Of a DNA stretch of 64,000 bases, positions 49,624-59,055 are shown piece after piece (within the stretch, counting starts at the first letter, position 1; every line of letters starts with the position of its first letter). A program made the position numbers and the translations under genes. Source of the stretch: Rhodocollybia butyracea (taxonomy: Eukaryota > Basidiomycota > Agaricomycetes > Agaricales > Omphalotaceae); NCBI GenBank assembly GCA_015501585.1, contig JADNRY010000003.1:310001-374000 (forward strand), given 5' to 3'. The notes below the pieces were generated by a model. That model was given only the letters and a program-made list of their open reading frames with translations. It had not been told where the DNA came from and searched no databases.

Positions 49624-50697
49624 ATGGTTCTTATTCTTCCCAATGCTGGGATTCCAGCACCTATTCCGGATGATTTCGACTTTGACTCACATTTGACCAT
49701 CCCACCAGCATTGGACCCTACAGGCAGGGCCCTTCGCATTCGTTGTGCGCATAACTGCAATGCAGAAACTTATAATGAAGATAGCTTGGCAGCTACTATG
49801 AATTGTCGAGACTATAGGGAAGCTTTTCCAGATATTGGTCCTCCGCTTATGGCGCTCTATCCATATACCACAGATGAGTTCTCGTTGTTAGCAGCCAGCA
49901 CTCAATTATGTGAGAAAGTGGGACCGCTTCCCACCTTCATCATTATGGAAATAGAACGGATTAGACTCCAGAAAGACATTAGACGATCTTCGGCGAGCAC
50001 AGCATCAGCTACCACTACAAAATCTCTCCCAATTGCAGGCTCGATGTTTCATTCAAACCCAGTCGAGCGTATCTCTGGTCAACAGCCCAGAACCATCATT
50101 TCAGATGTTTATCTCTATTCAATTCGACACAAATTCTTTCTTCCTCTTAATTGGTTTACCAAGGACCGTCTTCAATTGGCACAGCACAGACTTCATGACC
50201 TGCATACCAAGGTCCATAGAACTGAACCGACGGCTGAGAGCACTCCATCAGAAGTCAAGGTTCTAGTTTTTGACATGCTTAAGATGTCTGCACTTTGGGG
50301 TGATGATATGGAACATACGTGCATGTCGCCTATGAAATGGATGGAATGTATGTCAAATTACCTCTCAGTGCTCGTTACGCTTTCACCCGCCCATAGCCTG
50401 GGATTCGACGGTTTAGCTCTCCCAGTGATATCTTTTGCCACAGAATTTGGCAAACATCTCGATTTTTTCCGAAACTACCCAGATTTCGAAACATCATATC
50501 CTATTTGGTACACGTTCGAACGCACAGCCCGGAATGAGATCCTCCAGGGAACACTTTTTAGCAAGGACCACTATGTCCAAAATCTGGCCATCCTGTTGCA
50601 GGTTAGAGACCAGGTTAAACTTTTAACAGCTCCTTTCTTGCAGTCGTCTTCAACTCCAGCAAAGCGCCCTCAGATTCAGATTTACGTGGAGCAATAG
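49624..50697 (+). CDS. Gag-like ORF of the DIRS element, frameshifted before its zinc-finger part
   Basis: ATG 49624 (MVLILPNAGIPAPIPDDFDF), 357 codons to TAG 50695-50697. The middle part is helical (PRTIISDVYLYSIRHKFFLP, then FRNYPDFETSYPIWYTFERT), as in structural proteins of agaricomycete DIRS elements. From about 50655 another plus frame carries what looks like the proper C-terminus: CIICAASHLLRL near 50784 and GCKHQHDDGRLHICSLCGRE near 50963-51022, a Cys/His zinc-knuckle-like cluster. The two parts differ by a -1/+2 shift and I found no GT-AG intron of fitting length, so this is either a disabling frameshift or programmed recoding. No enzymatic domain. Confidence 0.7.
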   Translation: MVLILPNAGIPAPIPDDFDFDSHLTIPPALDPTGRALRIRCAHNCNAETYNEDSLAATMNCRDYREAFPDIGPPLMALYPYTTDEFSLLAASTQLCEKVGPLPTFIIMEIERIRLQKDIRRSSASTASATTTKSLPIAGSMFHSNPVERISGQQPRTIISDVYLYSIRHKFFLPLNWFTKDRLQLAQHRLHDLHTKVHRTEPTAESTPSEVKVLVFDMLKMSALWGDDMEHTCMSPMKWMECMSNYLSVLVTLSPAHSLGFDGLALPVISFATEFGKHLDFFRNYPDFETSYPIWYTFERTARNEILQGTLFSKDHYVQNLAILLQVRDQVKLLTAPFLQSSSTPAKRPQIQIYVEQ

Positions 50698-50835
50698 CAG
50701 CTAAGGCTCCGCGCACTGTCACAAACGATTCTCCACAGTCATTTCGCAACGCAGATTCACCGAAACGCACTTCCTCCCCAACATGTATTATTTGCGCAGC
50801 ATCGCACCTCCTCCGCCTTCATCCCGCCTCAGCTG

Positions 50836-53094
50836 TTGCCTTCAGCGATGGAAAGCCTTGCTTCTCAGCCTATCAGGACAGCGAGCTCAGGACTCTCAAG
50901 CCACTTGGCAGCGCCAAGGAAACAAAGCCTATCTGTATCCCGTACAATCTCGCTTCCGGTTGCAAGCACCAGCATGATGATGGACGACTCCATATCTGTA
51001 GCCTGTGCGGACGAGAACACTCAGCCCTCTCTCGCGTTACCTCATGTCTCCGTGTCTTCGAAGGCGTCATCCGACCTTGATCACATTATCTTTCGTCCAG
51101 AATTTCTGTCATATACTGATTTTTCATCCTCTATCTTACATCGCTCACCTTTATTGGATACCACTCCTTTTGATACAGAAATATACACTCGTATAATCAC
51201 ACCTTACAATGCAGATGCTTTTGCTCAACTTCTGGACCAATGCAGCTTGTCTGATAAATATCCTCTTCTTGTCAATAATCTCTCCTATGGCTTTCCCATA
51301 GGTGATATGCCTCATCTAACAAAGACTGTTATAATCCCCAATCACCCTTCTATCATGGAACACCTTGACGCTGTTTATGAGTATATCAACACAGAACTGG
51401 TTGCCAATAGGATGTCTGGACCATTCTCACAGGCAGAAGTAGAACGTATCCTACGCGGATATTTTTACTGCTCACCATTTGTAGTCGTTACGCAGGACCA
51501 AGGTCCAAATCTCCCACCCAAGATACGTATTTGTCGCCACCTTTCGAAAGATGCTCCGGATATGGGATCAGTCAACAGTTTCGCCGACAAAGAAGATTTC
51601 CCTACACGCTTTGATATGCCCTCACGGGTTGCTGATGCGGTGAGTGTTTCTTTATGTCTCAATTTTCTTTTGCTTCAAAGTGCTTGCTATGTGAGCAATA
51701 TCACCATATCATCCACTACTTGTTATGCAAGTAATGTTATATCTCCATATCATCTAGTACTCGCTATGCGAGTACAACCATATCTCCACATCATCTAGTA
51801 CTCGCTATGCGAGTACAATCATATCTCTACATCATCATCTCCACTATCCAATCTTTCAGATCCTGATCCTGATCCCATACTCCAGATTGCATCATCTCCA
51901 GATGGCACTCAAGCGTGTGCTTTCGACATCAAAGCTTTTCACCGTACATGCCCTGTTATCCCGGCGCATAAGCCATACTTGGTGGTCTGTGTGGAAGGAA
52001 AATTCTACATTGACCATTGCCACCCATTTGGCCTGCGGCCAGCTAGTAGTAACTCAGGTCAGATAGCTAATGCAGCAGTTGACATCTGGAGCTGTGTTGG
52101 TCAGGGACTTCAGCCTTTCAAATACGAGGATGATATGAGTGTCTTACGCTTCCACGATCCACATGGTTATTTTGGGGAAGGTTCATATCGTTATCTTTTC
52201 GATCGTGATACATGTATGGCCCTCATTGCAGCGTTGGGCATACCATGGCATCCAACCAAGACAGGACTTCGCTTTGCTTTCGATATGACTTTTCTCGGTT
52301 TCTTTTGGGACCTGACCAATCGACGTGTTTCGTTGCCACAGATTAAACGCCTAAAGTTCCTGGCGAGAGTCGTTACACTTTTAGACAAGATCGAGCAACA
52401 CCAGGGTCTTTCGCTCTTGGACATTCAGATCATCCATGGCTCACTGGTTCATCTGTGTTTTGTCTACATCCATGGTTCATCTTACCTCCCACCCATCTCA
52501 AATTTCATGTCGCAGTTCAACGAGGATAATTTCATCACTCGCCGTGCCTCGGGTTCTCTTAGGACTACACTGGTTTGGTGGAAAAATCAGCTCACTGCCC
52601 CTGACTTCTTCCGTCAGCTGCATCCATTGCAGCCACTTCAGGATTTACACATATTCGTTGATGCGTCCACAAGCTGGGGTATCGGAATCATCATCCAAAA
52701 TCAGTGGTATGCTTTCCAACTCGTTACAGGTTGGAAAGTTCCGGGTTTGGACATTGGATGGCTGGAAGCTGTCGCCCTTGAACTTCTCATGTATTTTATT
52801 GTACAGCTCGGCTTTCGCAACACCCATCTCCTCATGCATTCAGATAACACGGGTGCCATTGGGGCACATAACAAAGGGCGGAGCCGTAACAATGCTACTA
52901 ACCTCTGTGTCCGCCGAACATATCTTATCTCTTCCGAGCATCTTATCATACCAAAGTTTGTATATATACCATCAGCAGAAAACCCAGCAGATCCCATATC
53001 ACGAGGTATTTTAGGTTCTACTTCTCATCGTCTTACTAGATCATTTCCTTTACCACCTGAACTATCCTCGCTATTCTACGAGCCTCATCATTAA
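50836..53094 (+). CDS. reverse transcriptase/RNase H of the DIRS element
   Basis: One plus frame (in phase throughout) interrupted by a 220-base insert or intron-like segment at about 51640-51859. N-terminal part: FPIGDMPHLTKTVIIPNHPS and FADKEDFPTRFDMPSRVADA (51290-51639). After the interruption come the RT core with ACAFDIKAFHRTCPV (first catalytic Asp near 51926), FYIDHCHPFGLRPASSNSGQ, and the metal site YEDD at 52123-52134. RNase H follows: HIFVDASTSWGIGIIIQNQW (52648-), GWLEAVALELL, LLMHSDNTGAIGAHNKGRS and NPADPISRG. The stop TAA (53092-53094) overlaps the ATG of the next ORF as TAATG. Copies the element's RNA in the cytoplasm or nucleus. The first Met at 50836 is probably not the true start, because the Gag zinc-finger frame overlaps here. 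Confidence 0.88.
51681..51835. repeat. tandem hairpin repeat inside the RT gene
   Basis: About four imperfect tandem units of 39-41 bp, each with a small palindrome: TTGCTATGTGAGCAA (51684-51698), ACTTGTTATGCAAGT (51717-51731), and two perfect GTACTCGC-TAT-GCGAGTAC (51757-51775 and 51798-51816). Units are separated by ATATCTCCATATCATCTA-like sequence. They lie between GTGAGT at 51640 and a pyrimidine-rich TTTCAG ending at 51859. Confidence 0.8.
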
Positions 53095-54578
53095 TGACAT
53101 CCCCGTTTTTGTTCATCTACGATGCACCAGCCAACACAGAGACAGTGGGCAATCAACCAGAAATCCATCCTCTCTCGCAGAGACCTTCGTTAGTCTCAAA
53201 TACACAGTGGATAGATCCCAATGCAATGTTAGCATATGACTTGGGAATTAGGATACCACATATACCAACACCGATCCTTCAATCAAATATTTATGATGCT
53301 CATCCCATTTCCAACATACCCACAATTTCCTTATCAGAAACTCTCCATGATGTTTGTGCTGCAGCGGCTCTTTCGCTTCCAGCAAAGAAGGCACGACGCC
53401 CAACGGAACAGAACTACTTGGCACCAAGTCTATTTCGCCCAGCTAATGTACCAGCCGATCGTCGAGTGCTCTTGTGGACAACACCTTTTTCGCTACGCAC
53501 TCAAGCTGATTGAAATATCGAAATATCACATCGTTTACAAGTGAAAATGTTTGAAGGCTTATTGGCTGCTACAACAGACGATACAAGACAGGCATATGGA
53601 GCAGGTCTGCTTCGTTTCAATCAATTCTGTGATACAGAGTTTATCCCTGAAGCCTTGCGAATGCCAGCCTCATCTATCCTCCTTGGCGCTTTTGTTGCAG
53701 ATCATATCGGAACATGCACTGGGAAGTGTATCCAAAATTGGCTTAGTGGCCTTCGCCTTTGGCATCTATTCAACGATGCAGAGTGGCATGGTCGTGAGGG
53801 TTGGATTCCGTCATTGAAGAAAGCTGCAGAAAAGAAAGGCGCAGCTTTCAAACGGCCACCTCGTGGTCCGGTTGAACAACCTCACATGCTCACTCTCTGA
53901 TCTCATCTGGACCTTGAGAATCCTCAGGATGCATCCAAATGGGCAGCAGCAACGACAGCATATTGGGGCTGTCGGCGTCTAGGTGAACTTATACCGAAGT
54001 CCGCAAACAAAATCACAATGGAACATGATGTCCACCGTTCGACTTGTGTTACACGTTCCGTGGTAGATGGACGGCGTGTTATCTCATTTCACCTTCCATG
54101 GACAAAGACTACAGGTGTTGCAGGTGGCGAATGTTATCTTACTGAAATCCCAGGTGATCCTCTCTGCCCATATGCGGCGGTGGAAAATCATTTCACTATC
54201 AATCACTCACCTCCCCCGGGTACGCCTTTTTTTGCTTATCGTGAAAATCAATCATGGGTTCCCTTGATCAAACCTACTTTCATTTCATGGATGACAGCTA
54301 TTTTTCGCCTCCACAACCTGGAGTACGTCTTCGGGCATTCTTTCCGTATTGGTGGATCTCTGGCTTATCTTCTGCTTGGGGTTGAACCTGAAATCATCAT
54401 GAAGATTGGAGGTTGGACTTCATTATGTTTTCTCATTTATTGGAGACGTCTCGAACAAGTTATTCCACAGGCCATAGCCCGTGCGATGCAATCGGAATCT
54501 CGTATGAGAGCTTTTGCATCTTCACATCGTTTACCTTTCACTGCAGATGAACTAGACTTTGACCTATCAAATGATTAA
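53094..54578 (+). pseudogene. tyrosine recombinase ORF of the DIRS element with two in-frame TGA codons
   Basis: Begins at ATG 53094, overlapping the RT stop, and stays in one frame to TAA 54576-54578 except for TGA at 53511-53513 and 53898-53900. The N-terminal region ends with APSLFRPANVPADRRVLLWT. The SAM-like core-binding part is TTDDTRQAYGAGLLRFNQFC (53568-). The catalytic part has the first Arg in YWGCRRLGELI (53965-53997), HxxR in FGHSFRIGGSLAYLL (about 54331-54375), then GGWTSLCFLIYWRR (54409-54450) with the Tyr nucleophile in IYWR. So all expected catalytic residues persist, but translation would stop twice. The family integrates the circular intermediate through a 3'-phosphotyrosine. 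Both TGA codons could derive from CGA by C-to-T change. Confidence 0.85.
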
Positions 54579-54684
54579 TCATTTTGTTCTTTCACTATGC
54601 CTGCACTCTGTTGGGGTTTTCGGGTTCCTCGGCTAGTTTCACATTCACCCTCAGCGAGCGGTGCTCTGGGAGCTTGGCTCCGTG

Positions 54685-54932
54685 TGGTATGTTTGGGTTC
54701 ATGTGATCTCTCTCCTTCAGACCCTTGCACTCCTTGCGTACAGGATTCAACGTCAACGGCCAGCTACCTCTTGGTTTTGGATTTCCTTTCCAAACCAGTA
54801 TCTGTCCTGGCCCCGCTTTGCGTGACGTTGTTTTCCCCGCAAATACACAAAACTAATTATTGATTTGATTATCTAGATTTCTTATACTCGTAATACGCGT
54901 ACAAGATACTCCTTATCAAGCCCTTGCCTTAT
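54685..54932 (+). repeat. split direct repeat B1
   Basis: 248 bp, identical by eye to B2 at 55208-55455. Begins TGGTATGTTTGGG and ends CCCTTGCCTTAT. It directly abuts A2, sharing one T at 54932. Spurious open frames cover it but carry no family signal. Confidence 0.92.
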
Positions 54933-55160
54933 TGCTAGCTGAAGCTACGTGAGCGGCTTCTGAACGGCTAGCGTAAGTGTTAGATAAGGCAAGGGCGAAC
55001 GTACAAAGTATCTTAGAGCTTGGACCAATAGATTAGATTACGGTAGATTATCCTCTTTGGTCCAGCTCGTGTACGCGTCAAGTCTTCTGCTTGTTGCGCT
55101 ATTCTCCATATATTAGATATTCCTCGTTCTCCTTCTTTCCACTCAGCATTGATTTTTGGC
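54932..55160 (+). repeat. split direct repeat A2
   Basis: 229-bp copy of A1, placed directly after B1. Followed by a 47-bp unique spacer (55161-55207) holding a short (ATTT)n run, then B2. Confidence 0.92.
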
Positions 55161-55207
55161 CCCACCCGCCATTCCCTTTTTTATTTATTTATTTATTGGC
55201 TCACGCT

Positions 55208-55455
55208 TGGTATGTTTGGGTTCATGTGATCTCTCTCCTTCAGACCCTTGCACTCCTTGCGTACAGGATTCAACGTCAACGGCCAGCTACCTCTTGGTTT
55301 TGGATTTCCTTTCCAAACCAGTATCTGTCCTGGCCCCGCTTTGCGTGACGTTGTTTTCCCCGCAAATACACAAAACTAATTATTGATTTGATTATCTAGA
55401 TTTCTTATACTCGTAATACGCGTACAAGATACTCCTTATCAAGCCCTTGCCTTAT
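55208..55455 (+). repeat. split direct repeat B2 (right end of DIRS element)
   Basis: 248-bp copy of B1. It ends at CCTTAT, after which host sequence (CGAAGGACTG) starts. No target-site duplication is seen against the left flank (GGAGTAGT), as expected for tyrosine-recombinase integration. Confidence 0.9.
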
Positions 55456-55774
55456 CGAAGGACTGCGAAGCGCACGCCAAATATACGCCAAAGACGTCAA
55501 AGATGTATACTATATGTCGGTGTATGGTGGAGCGCAGTCTGTTCGCTACCTCGCTAGTTATCATTGAAGTGAGAAAGAACTTGCGAGTGTGGGCCACCGC
55601 GCCAAGCGCGTGGCAGGTACGAGTCCTGCAAGACGCTAGTTATGGATCGTGCACTGCAACAACCACTGACAAAATGTAAAAAACCGAGGGCTACAAAAAT
55701 GGAAGTATTATTAAGATGGATAAATGCCGTGTGGTGAAAAGAGTCTACAGCACCGATAATCCACGCATTAGAGG

Positions 55775-55864
55775 TGCAACCAAGAGGTGGGTGATCTCTG
55801 AATCGGCGACACTGATGTGCTCGCGTGGCCTTGACAGTCTTTTGACAGCAGACTGATGGCCGCC
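55775..55864. repeat. left arm of about 90-bp inverted repeat
   Basis: From TGCAACCAAGAGGTGGGTGA to CTGATGGCCGCC. It matches the reverse complement of 56172-56261 with only a few mismatches. The arms are separated by about 307 bases. Confidence 0.85.
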
Positions 55865-56171
55865 TATAAGCCGTCACCAAGCCGTCGCAGTAGCAGACTT
55901 TCTAACCAAGGTGTAAGCCGGAGTCGAGTACTTATTGCCTAGGGGAGACAACGGTGACTTGGTGTTTCAATCTCAAATCAAAAGCTCGGGAGGAGAAGCA
56001 ACAGCGGGAGAGGTTAGGAAAGACAATCTCGTAGAACCATCAATTCCTGAGCAGTTTGAACCGAGTAATTTAATGATATTTTGAGCTTGTTGAAACGTTT
56101 AGTGTCAGTGCATGTACTACAAAACAGAACGAATCGACAAAAAAAACAAAGGTAAGTGCTTAACAGCTTTG

Positions 56172-56261
56172 GGCGGCCATCAGTTTGCTGTCAAAAAACT
56201 GTCAAGGCCACGCGAGCACATCAGTGTCGCCGATTCAGAGATCACCCACCTCTTGGGTGCA
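56172..56261. repeat. right arm of about 90-bp inverted repeat
   Basis: From GGCGGCCATCAG to CTCTTGGGTGCA; near-perfect reverse complement of 55775-55864. Transcription across both arms would give an RNA hairpin with a stem of about 90 bp. Confidence 0.85.
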
Positions 56262-57651
56262 ACCACAACGGTGTTCAAGAGTAAAAAGGTATCAGATGCG
56301 GCAAAGTTTTGGGTAACATGGCATATACAGTGGGTAGATCAGAAAGTCACATGTCAAGCGCTTTGACATTTCTAAATATGGGGAAACGATTCTTCCAAAT
56401 TTGGGCAAGATCAACCTTAATCGGGAAAAAATTCCCACGCAAAACCGGCCATAAGGACGAGCCTTCATTACATTCAGGACTCGTAATTGCACGCGCGCTT
56501 GCTGTTTGATGGAAGTGGGCACTTAGAATTTCAGCTCGAGTTAGAGGCAGCGTCCTGGAGGATACCACGGAGCTTGCTGGAATTATCTTCAGTAAACACG
56601 AGTTAAACGTCGAGGATGTGATCGTCGGGTGAGCAACGCGAACCTGACTATCATTCAGCTCACTCGAATAAGTCGCAAGGGAGAAAGCGGATGGAGCCCT
56701 CCTAGCTTCAGCCTAAGCAAAGTAATTCGCAGAACAAAAAGGCTTGGATTACTTGCTTTGAAATCGATGGGGTCAGGAATTCAGGTTTCCCCGGCCTCCG
56801 AGAAAGGGAAAAGTACTGACCGTGCCAGCTCACGTCCGCGCTACGCCTTCACCATTTCTGGCTGCTCGCCTACAGTTTATCAGGTAATCAAGGGGAACGA
56901 ACATGATAATGCCCAAGAAAATCCTCGTCAAGACAGCAAGAATATCGCAGCCTTGAGGCGCCTAAAGCCTTTCTGGTCTTGTAGCTGGGAGACTTATGGA
57001 TGGGCCTCCTCGGGTAGATCACCGACCATAGGGGCTACGGTGCTTGAGGTGTGGAAAGCGAGAAATTGGTAGAACACGCCGTTGTCCTGGTAGATGACGA
57101 CGTTGAGAACTATGGGGTGGAAGTGGAGATACCTCTGGAGGATGCGGACATAGACTACGATATGTATGTAGATTCCTCTGGAGTAGTTGTTTTGGCACGC
57201 CTCGTACTAAGTAACTGCATAAAGATCGAAATAGCAAGATTTCCCCCTTATTCACCTGACCGCCAAAGTGATAGATTAATATCCTCAGCGTTCTCTCTCT
57301 ATCTTTCAAAGAGAAGTTGTCAAAACTAAACATATATACACCGGGTCCTTCACCCTAGATCGGTCTCCCTACTGAGTTTCCACCGACGGAGTCCACTCTG
57401 GAACTTCTCCAATTGAACTTTTCGCATTGGGATCCTCATACAACACCTTTCGGTACGACAGCTTCCAGGTGGTTAAATCTATTTTGGTCAAGATTTGGTT
57501 GTAGTGTTGGTGGATAGTGCAGGTGGTGCGGAGTTAATTGCTGGAGGGGCAGAGGTGGAGCTGGTAGTTAGCGAACTAAAGCTTCGAAAGAGGCGGAGGG
57601 CGATGAGCCGAAAACGGAAGATTGGGGTTGACTAAAAACAGATGCCACAGG

Positions 57652-58107
57652 TTAGCTGAACGCAGAAGCTGCCGTCGATATTGTCAAGGGTCTGATGGTT
57701 GCCCAAATGCTGGCGCGCGGACGGCGTAGGTGAGGGTTGTCCAAACACTGTCGTAGATGAATCGATGAAGGCTGGCCCGATACCGATGCCCCAAAAGTGG
57801 TTGTGGCCGGTGCTCTTCTATTGTTCTCGAAAGCGGAACCAGCCACAGCTCCAAAAGTGGATTGCTTGAACACAGCAGTGGAGAGGGATGTTTTCGGAGG
57901 GCGGAGAGGAGCGACCCCAGGCCCAAACGCACTGAAGGTACTACTAGCGAAGGCTGTAAAAGCACCTCCTGAGATAGCAGGTTCGACTGCCGGACCAATG
58001 TTCTCCTTCTCTCGCGAATGCCGCGATGAGAACGCCTTGCACCTGGTAATCTCAGCAAAAAAAAAATTACTGAAGTTACCAAGCTTTTCCTTCAATTCAA
58101 GCAACAC
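57652..58107 (-). pseudogene. FG-nucleoporin-like fragment, frameshifted
   Basis: Minus-strand frame with FG/SAF-type repeats: STFSAFGPGVAP, QSTFGAVAGSAFE, TTTFGASVSGQPSS (about 57960-57780). The other minus frame continues in the same style (AFGQPSDP, ending near 57684), so one or more frameshifts split the coding sequence. The FG-repeat style resembles nucleoporins of the Nup98/Nup159 class, but low-complexity FG sequence is not specific and no structured domain is present. An N-terminal segment with KEKLGNFSNFFFAEITRC runs over a poly-A/T tract near 58058-58066. Possibly the 5' or 3' relic of a gene displaced by rearrangement. Confidence 0.35.
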
Positions 58108-58330
58108 CAGCGAGCAACGAGTTGGGAACTAGTAGGAATTAAGAACAGTGATATAGTCCGCGGACCAACAACGCGAATTTCTTGTCCACCGATCTTGAAA
58201 CACTTGCATGAGTTGGCAACAGCGGTGGACGCGACTGGTTAGAACCTTGACTCTGAGTGACCGGAGTATCGAATAAGGCGTGACAAGCGAGGTCAGCTTG
58301 AACGTCACGGTTCGCGGTCTAACTTCAACA

Positions 58331-58968
58331 ATGACCACCATGTTCCGGGCGTTTAATCGCCTGGCTTCACTCTCGTCGGCCTCTGCAGGCCCCTCCAGAT
58401 TCCTTCTAACTACACAAAAGAACATTTCTAGCAGCAATGTTCGTCCGTTGGACCAATTCCGCTCATTTCACTCTACACCATCAACATTAGCCACGATGAA
58501 CCAGGCCATGAAGCGCAAAAAACCGCCTCCACGTCGGACAGCATTGACCAGCTCGCCTCTTTTGGAAAAGTGTCCCCAAAAAAAAGGCGTATGCACCCAA
58601 ATCATGATTCGGACACCGAAAAAGCCCAACTCGGCCAAGCGGAAAGTCGCTCGTGTCAAGTTGACCAACGGAGAGTCTGTTATGGCTTATATTCAAGGAG
58701 AGGGCCATAATCTTCAGGAGCATAGTGTTGTGCTGGTCCGCGGCGGGCGAGTCAAGGATTTGCCTGGAGTCAAGTATGAAAACTCTTAAATTCTGGGATG
58801 GGCATTGCTTTAATCTTTCGCAGATACAAAATTTGCCGTGGAGCGTTGGACTTTGGTGGTGTTGTTGGCAGGGCTACATCTCGCAGTCGCTACGGGTGCG
58901 TTTCTATGCATCCAATGACATGTAAAAAGTACTAACTATCATCCAGTGTAAAGAAACCTAAGAAATAA
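58331..58968 (+). CDS. mitochondrial small-subunit ribosomal protein uS12m
   Basis: Nuclear gene for the decoding-centre protein of the mitochondrial ribosome. ATG 58331 ([20 protein letters not shown]) opens an Arg/Ser-rich mitochondrial presequence of about 55 residues. The S12 core begins [20 protein letters not shown], followed by [20 protein letters not shown] and [20 protein letters not shown], then [20 protein letters not shown]. The PNSA and HNLQEHS motifs are universal in S12. An intron (about 58772-58824) splits [15 protein letters not shown], and a second (about 58901-58945) precedes the last codons VKKPKK and TAA at 58966-58968. The frame also runs upstream of 58331, but the Met there starts a good presequence. 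Confidence 0.95.
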
Positions 58969-59055
58969 TCGAATAATGATAGTGCTAGTGCTAGCGTTGT
59001 CTGGTATACATTGCATCCAATCATATCCTTCCATTCGACCTCAAAAGTCCGAAAA

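Larger units (their letters stand above)
49378..55455 (+). mobile_element. tyrosine-recombinase retrotransposon (DIRS order, PAT-like) with split direct repeats
   Basis: Complete-looking 6,078-bp element. Order: A1 (49378-49606), Gag-like ORF, RT/RNase H ORF, tyrosine recombinase ORF, B1 (54685-54932), A2 (54932-55160), 47-bp spacer, B2 (55208-55455). The layout A1-ORFs-B1A2-B2 is the split-direct-repeat form known from PAT/Ngaro-like DIRS elements. These make circular DNA and integrate by a tyrosine recombinase instead of a DDE integrase, without target-site duplication, and none is seen here. B1 and A2 abut and share one T; this is the junction expected in the circular form. By eye A1=A2 and B1=B2 with no difference, so insertion is recent. 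Coding frames are broken in Gag and recombinase, so the copy is probably not autonomous. Confidence 0.92.
55456..57651. other. region of decayed or unrecognised sequence right of the retroelement
   Basis: 2.2 kb with several medium plus-strand frames (56112-56366, 56629-57072, 57051-57329), none with a recognised family motif or clear splice linkage. The frame at 57051 reads EHAVVLVDDDVENYGVEVEI followed by VVVLARLVLSNCIKIEIARF, which looks protein-like but is unassigned. Together with the inverted repeat inside it, the stretch looks like an eroded mobile element or gene relic. No TSD or transposase signature seen. Confidence 0.4.

Noticed and set aside
54597..55386. Two similar open frames over repeats B1 and A2-B2
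   Set aside because: They share sequence only because B1 and B2 are copies; there is no family signal, and they lie in terminal repeats of the retroelement.
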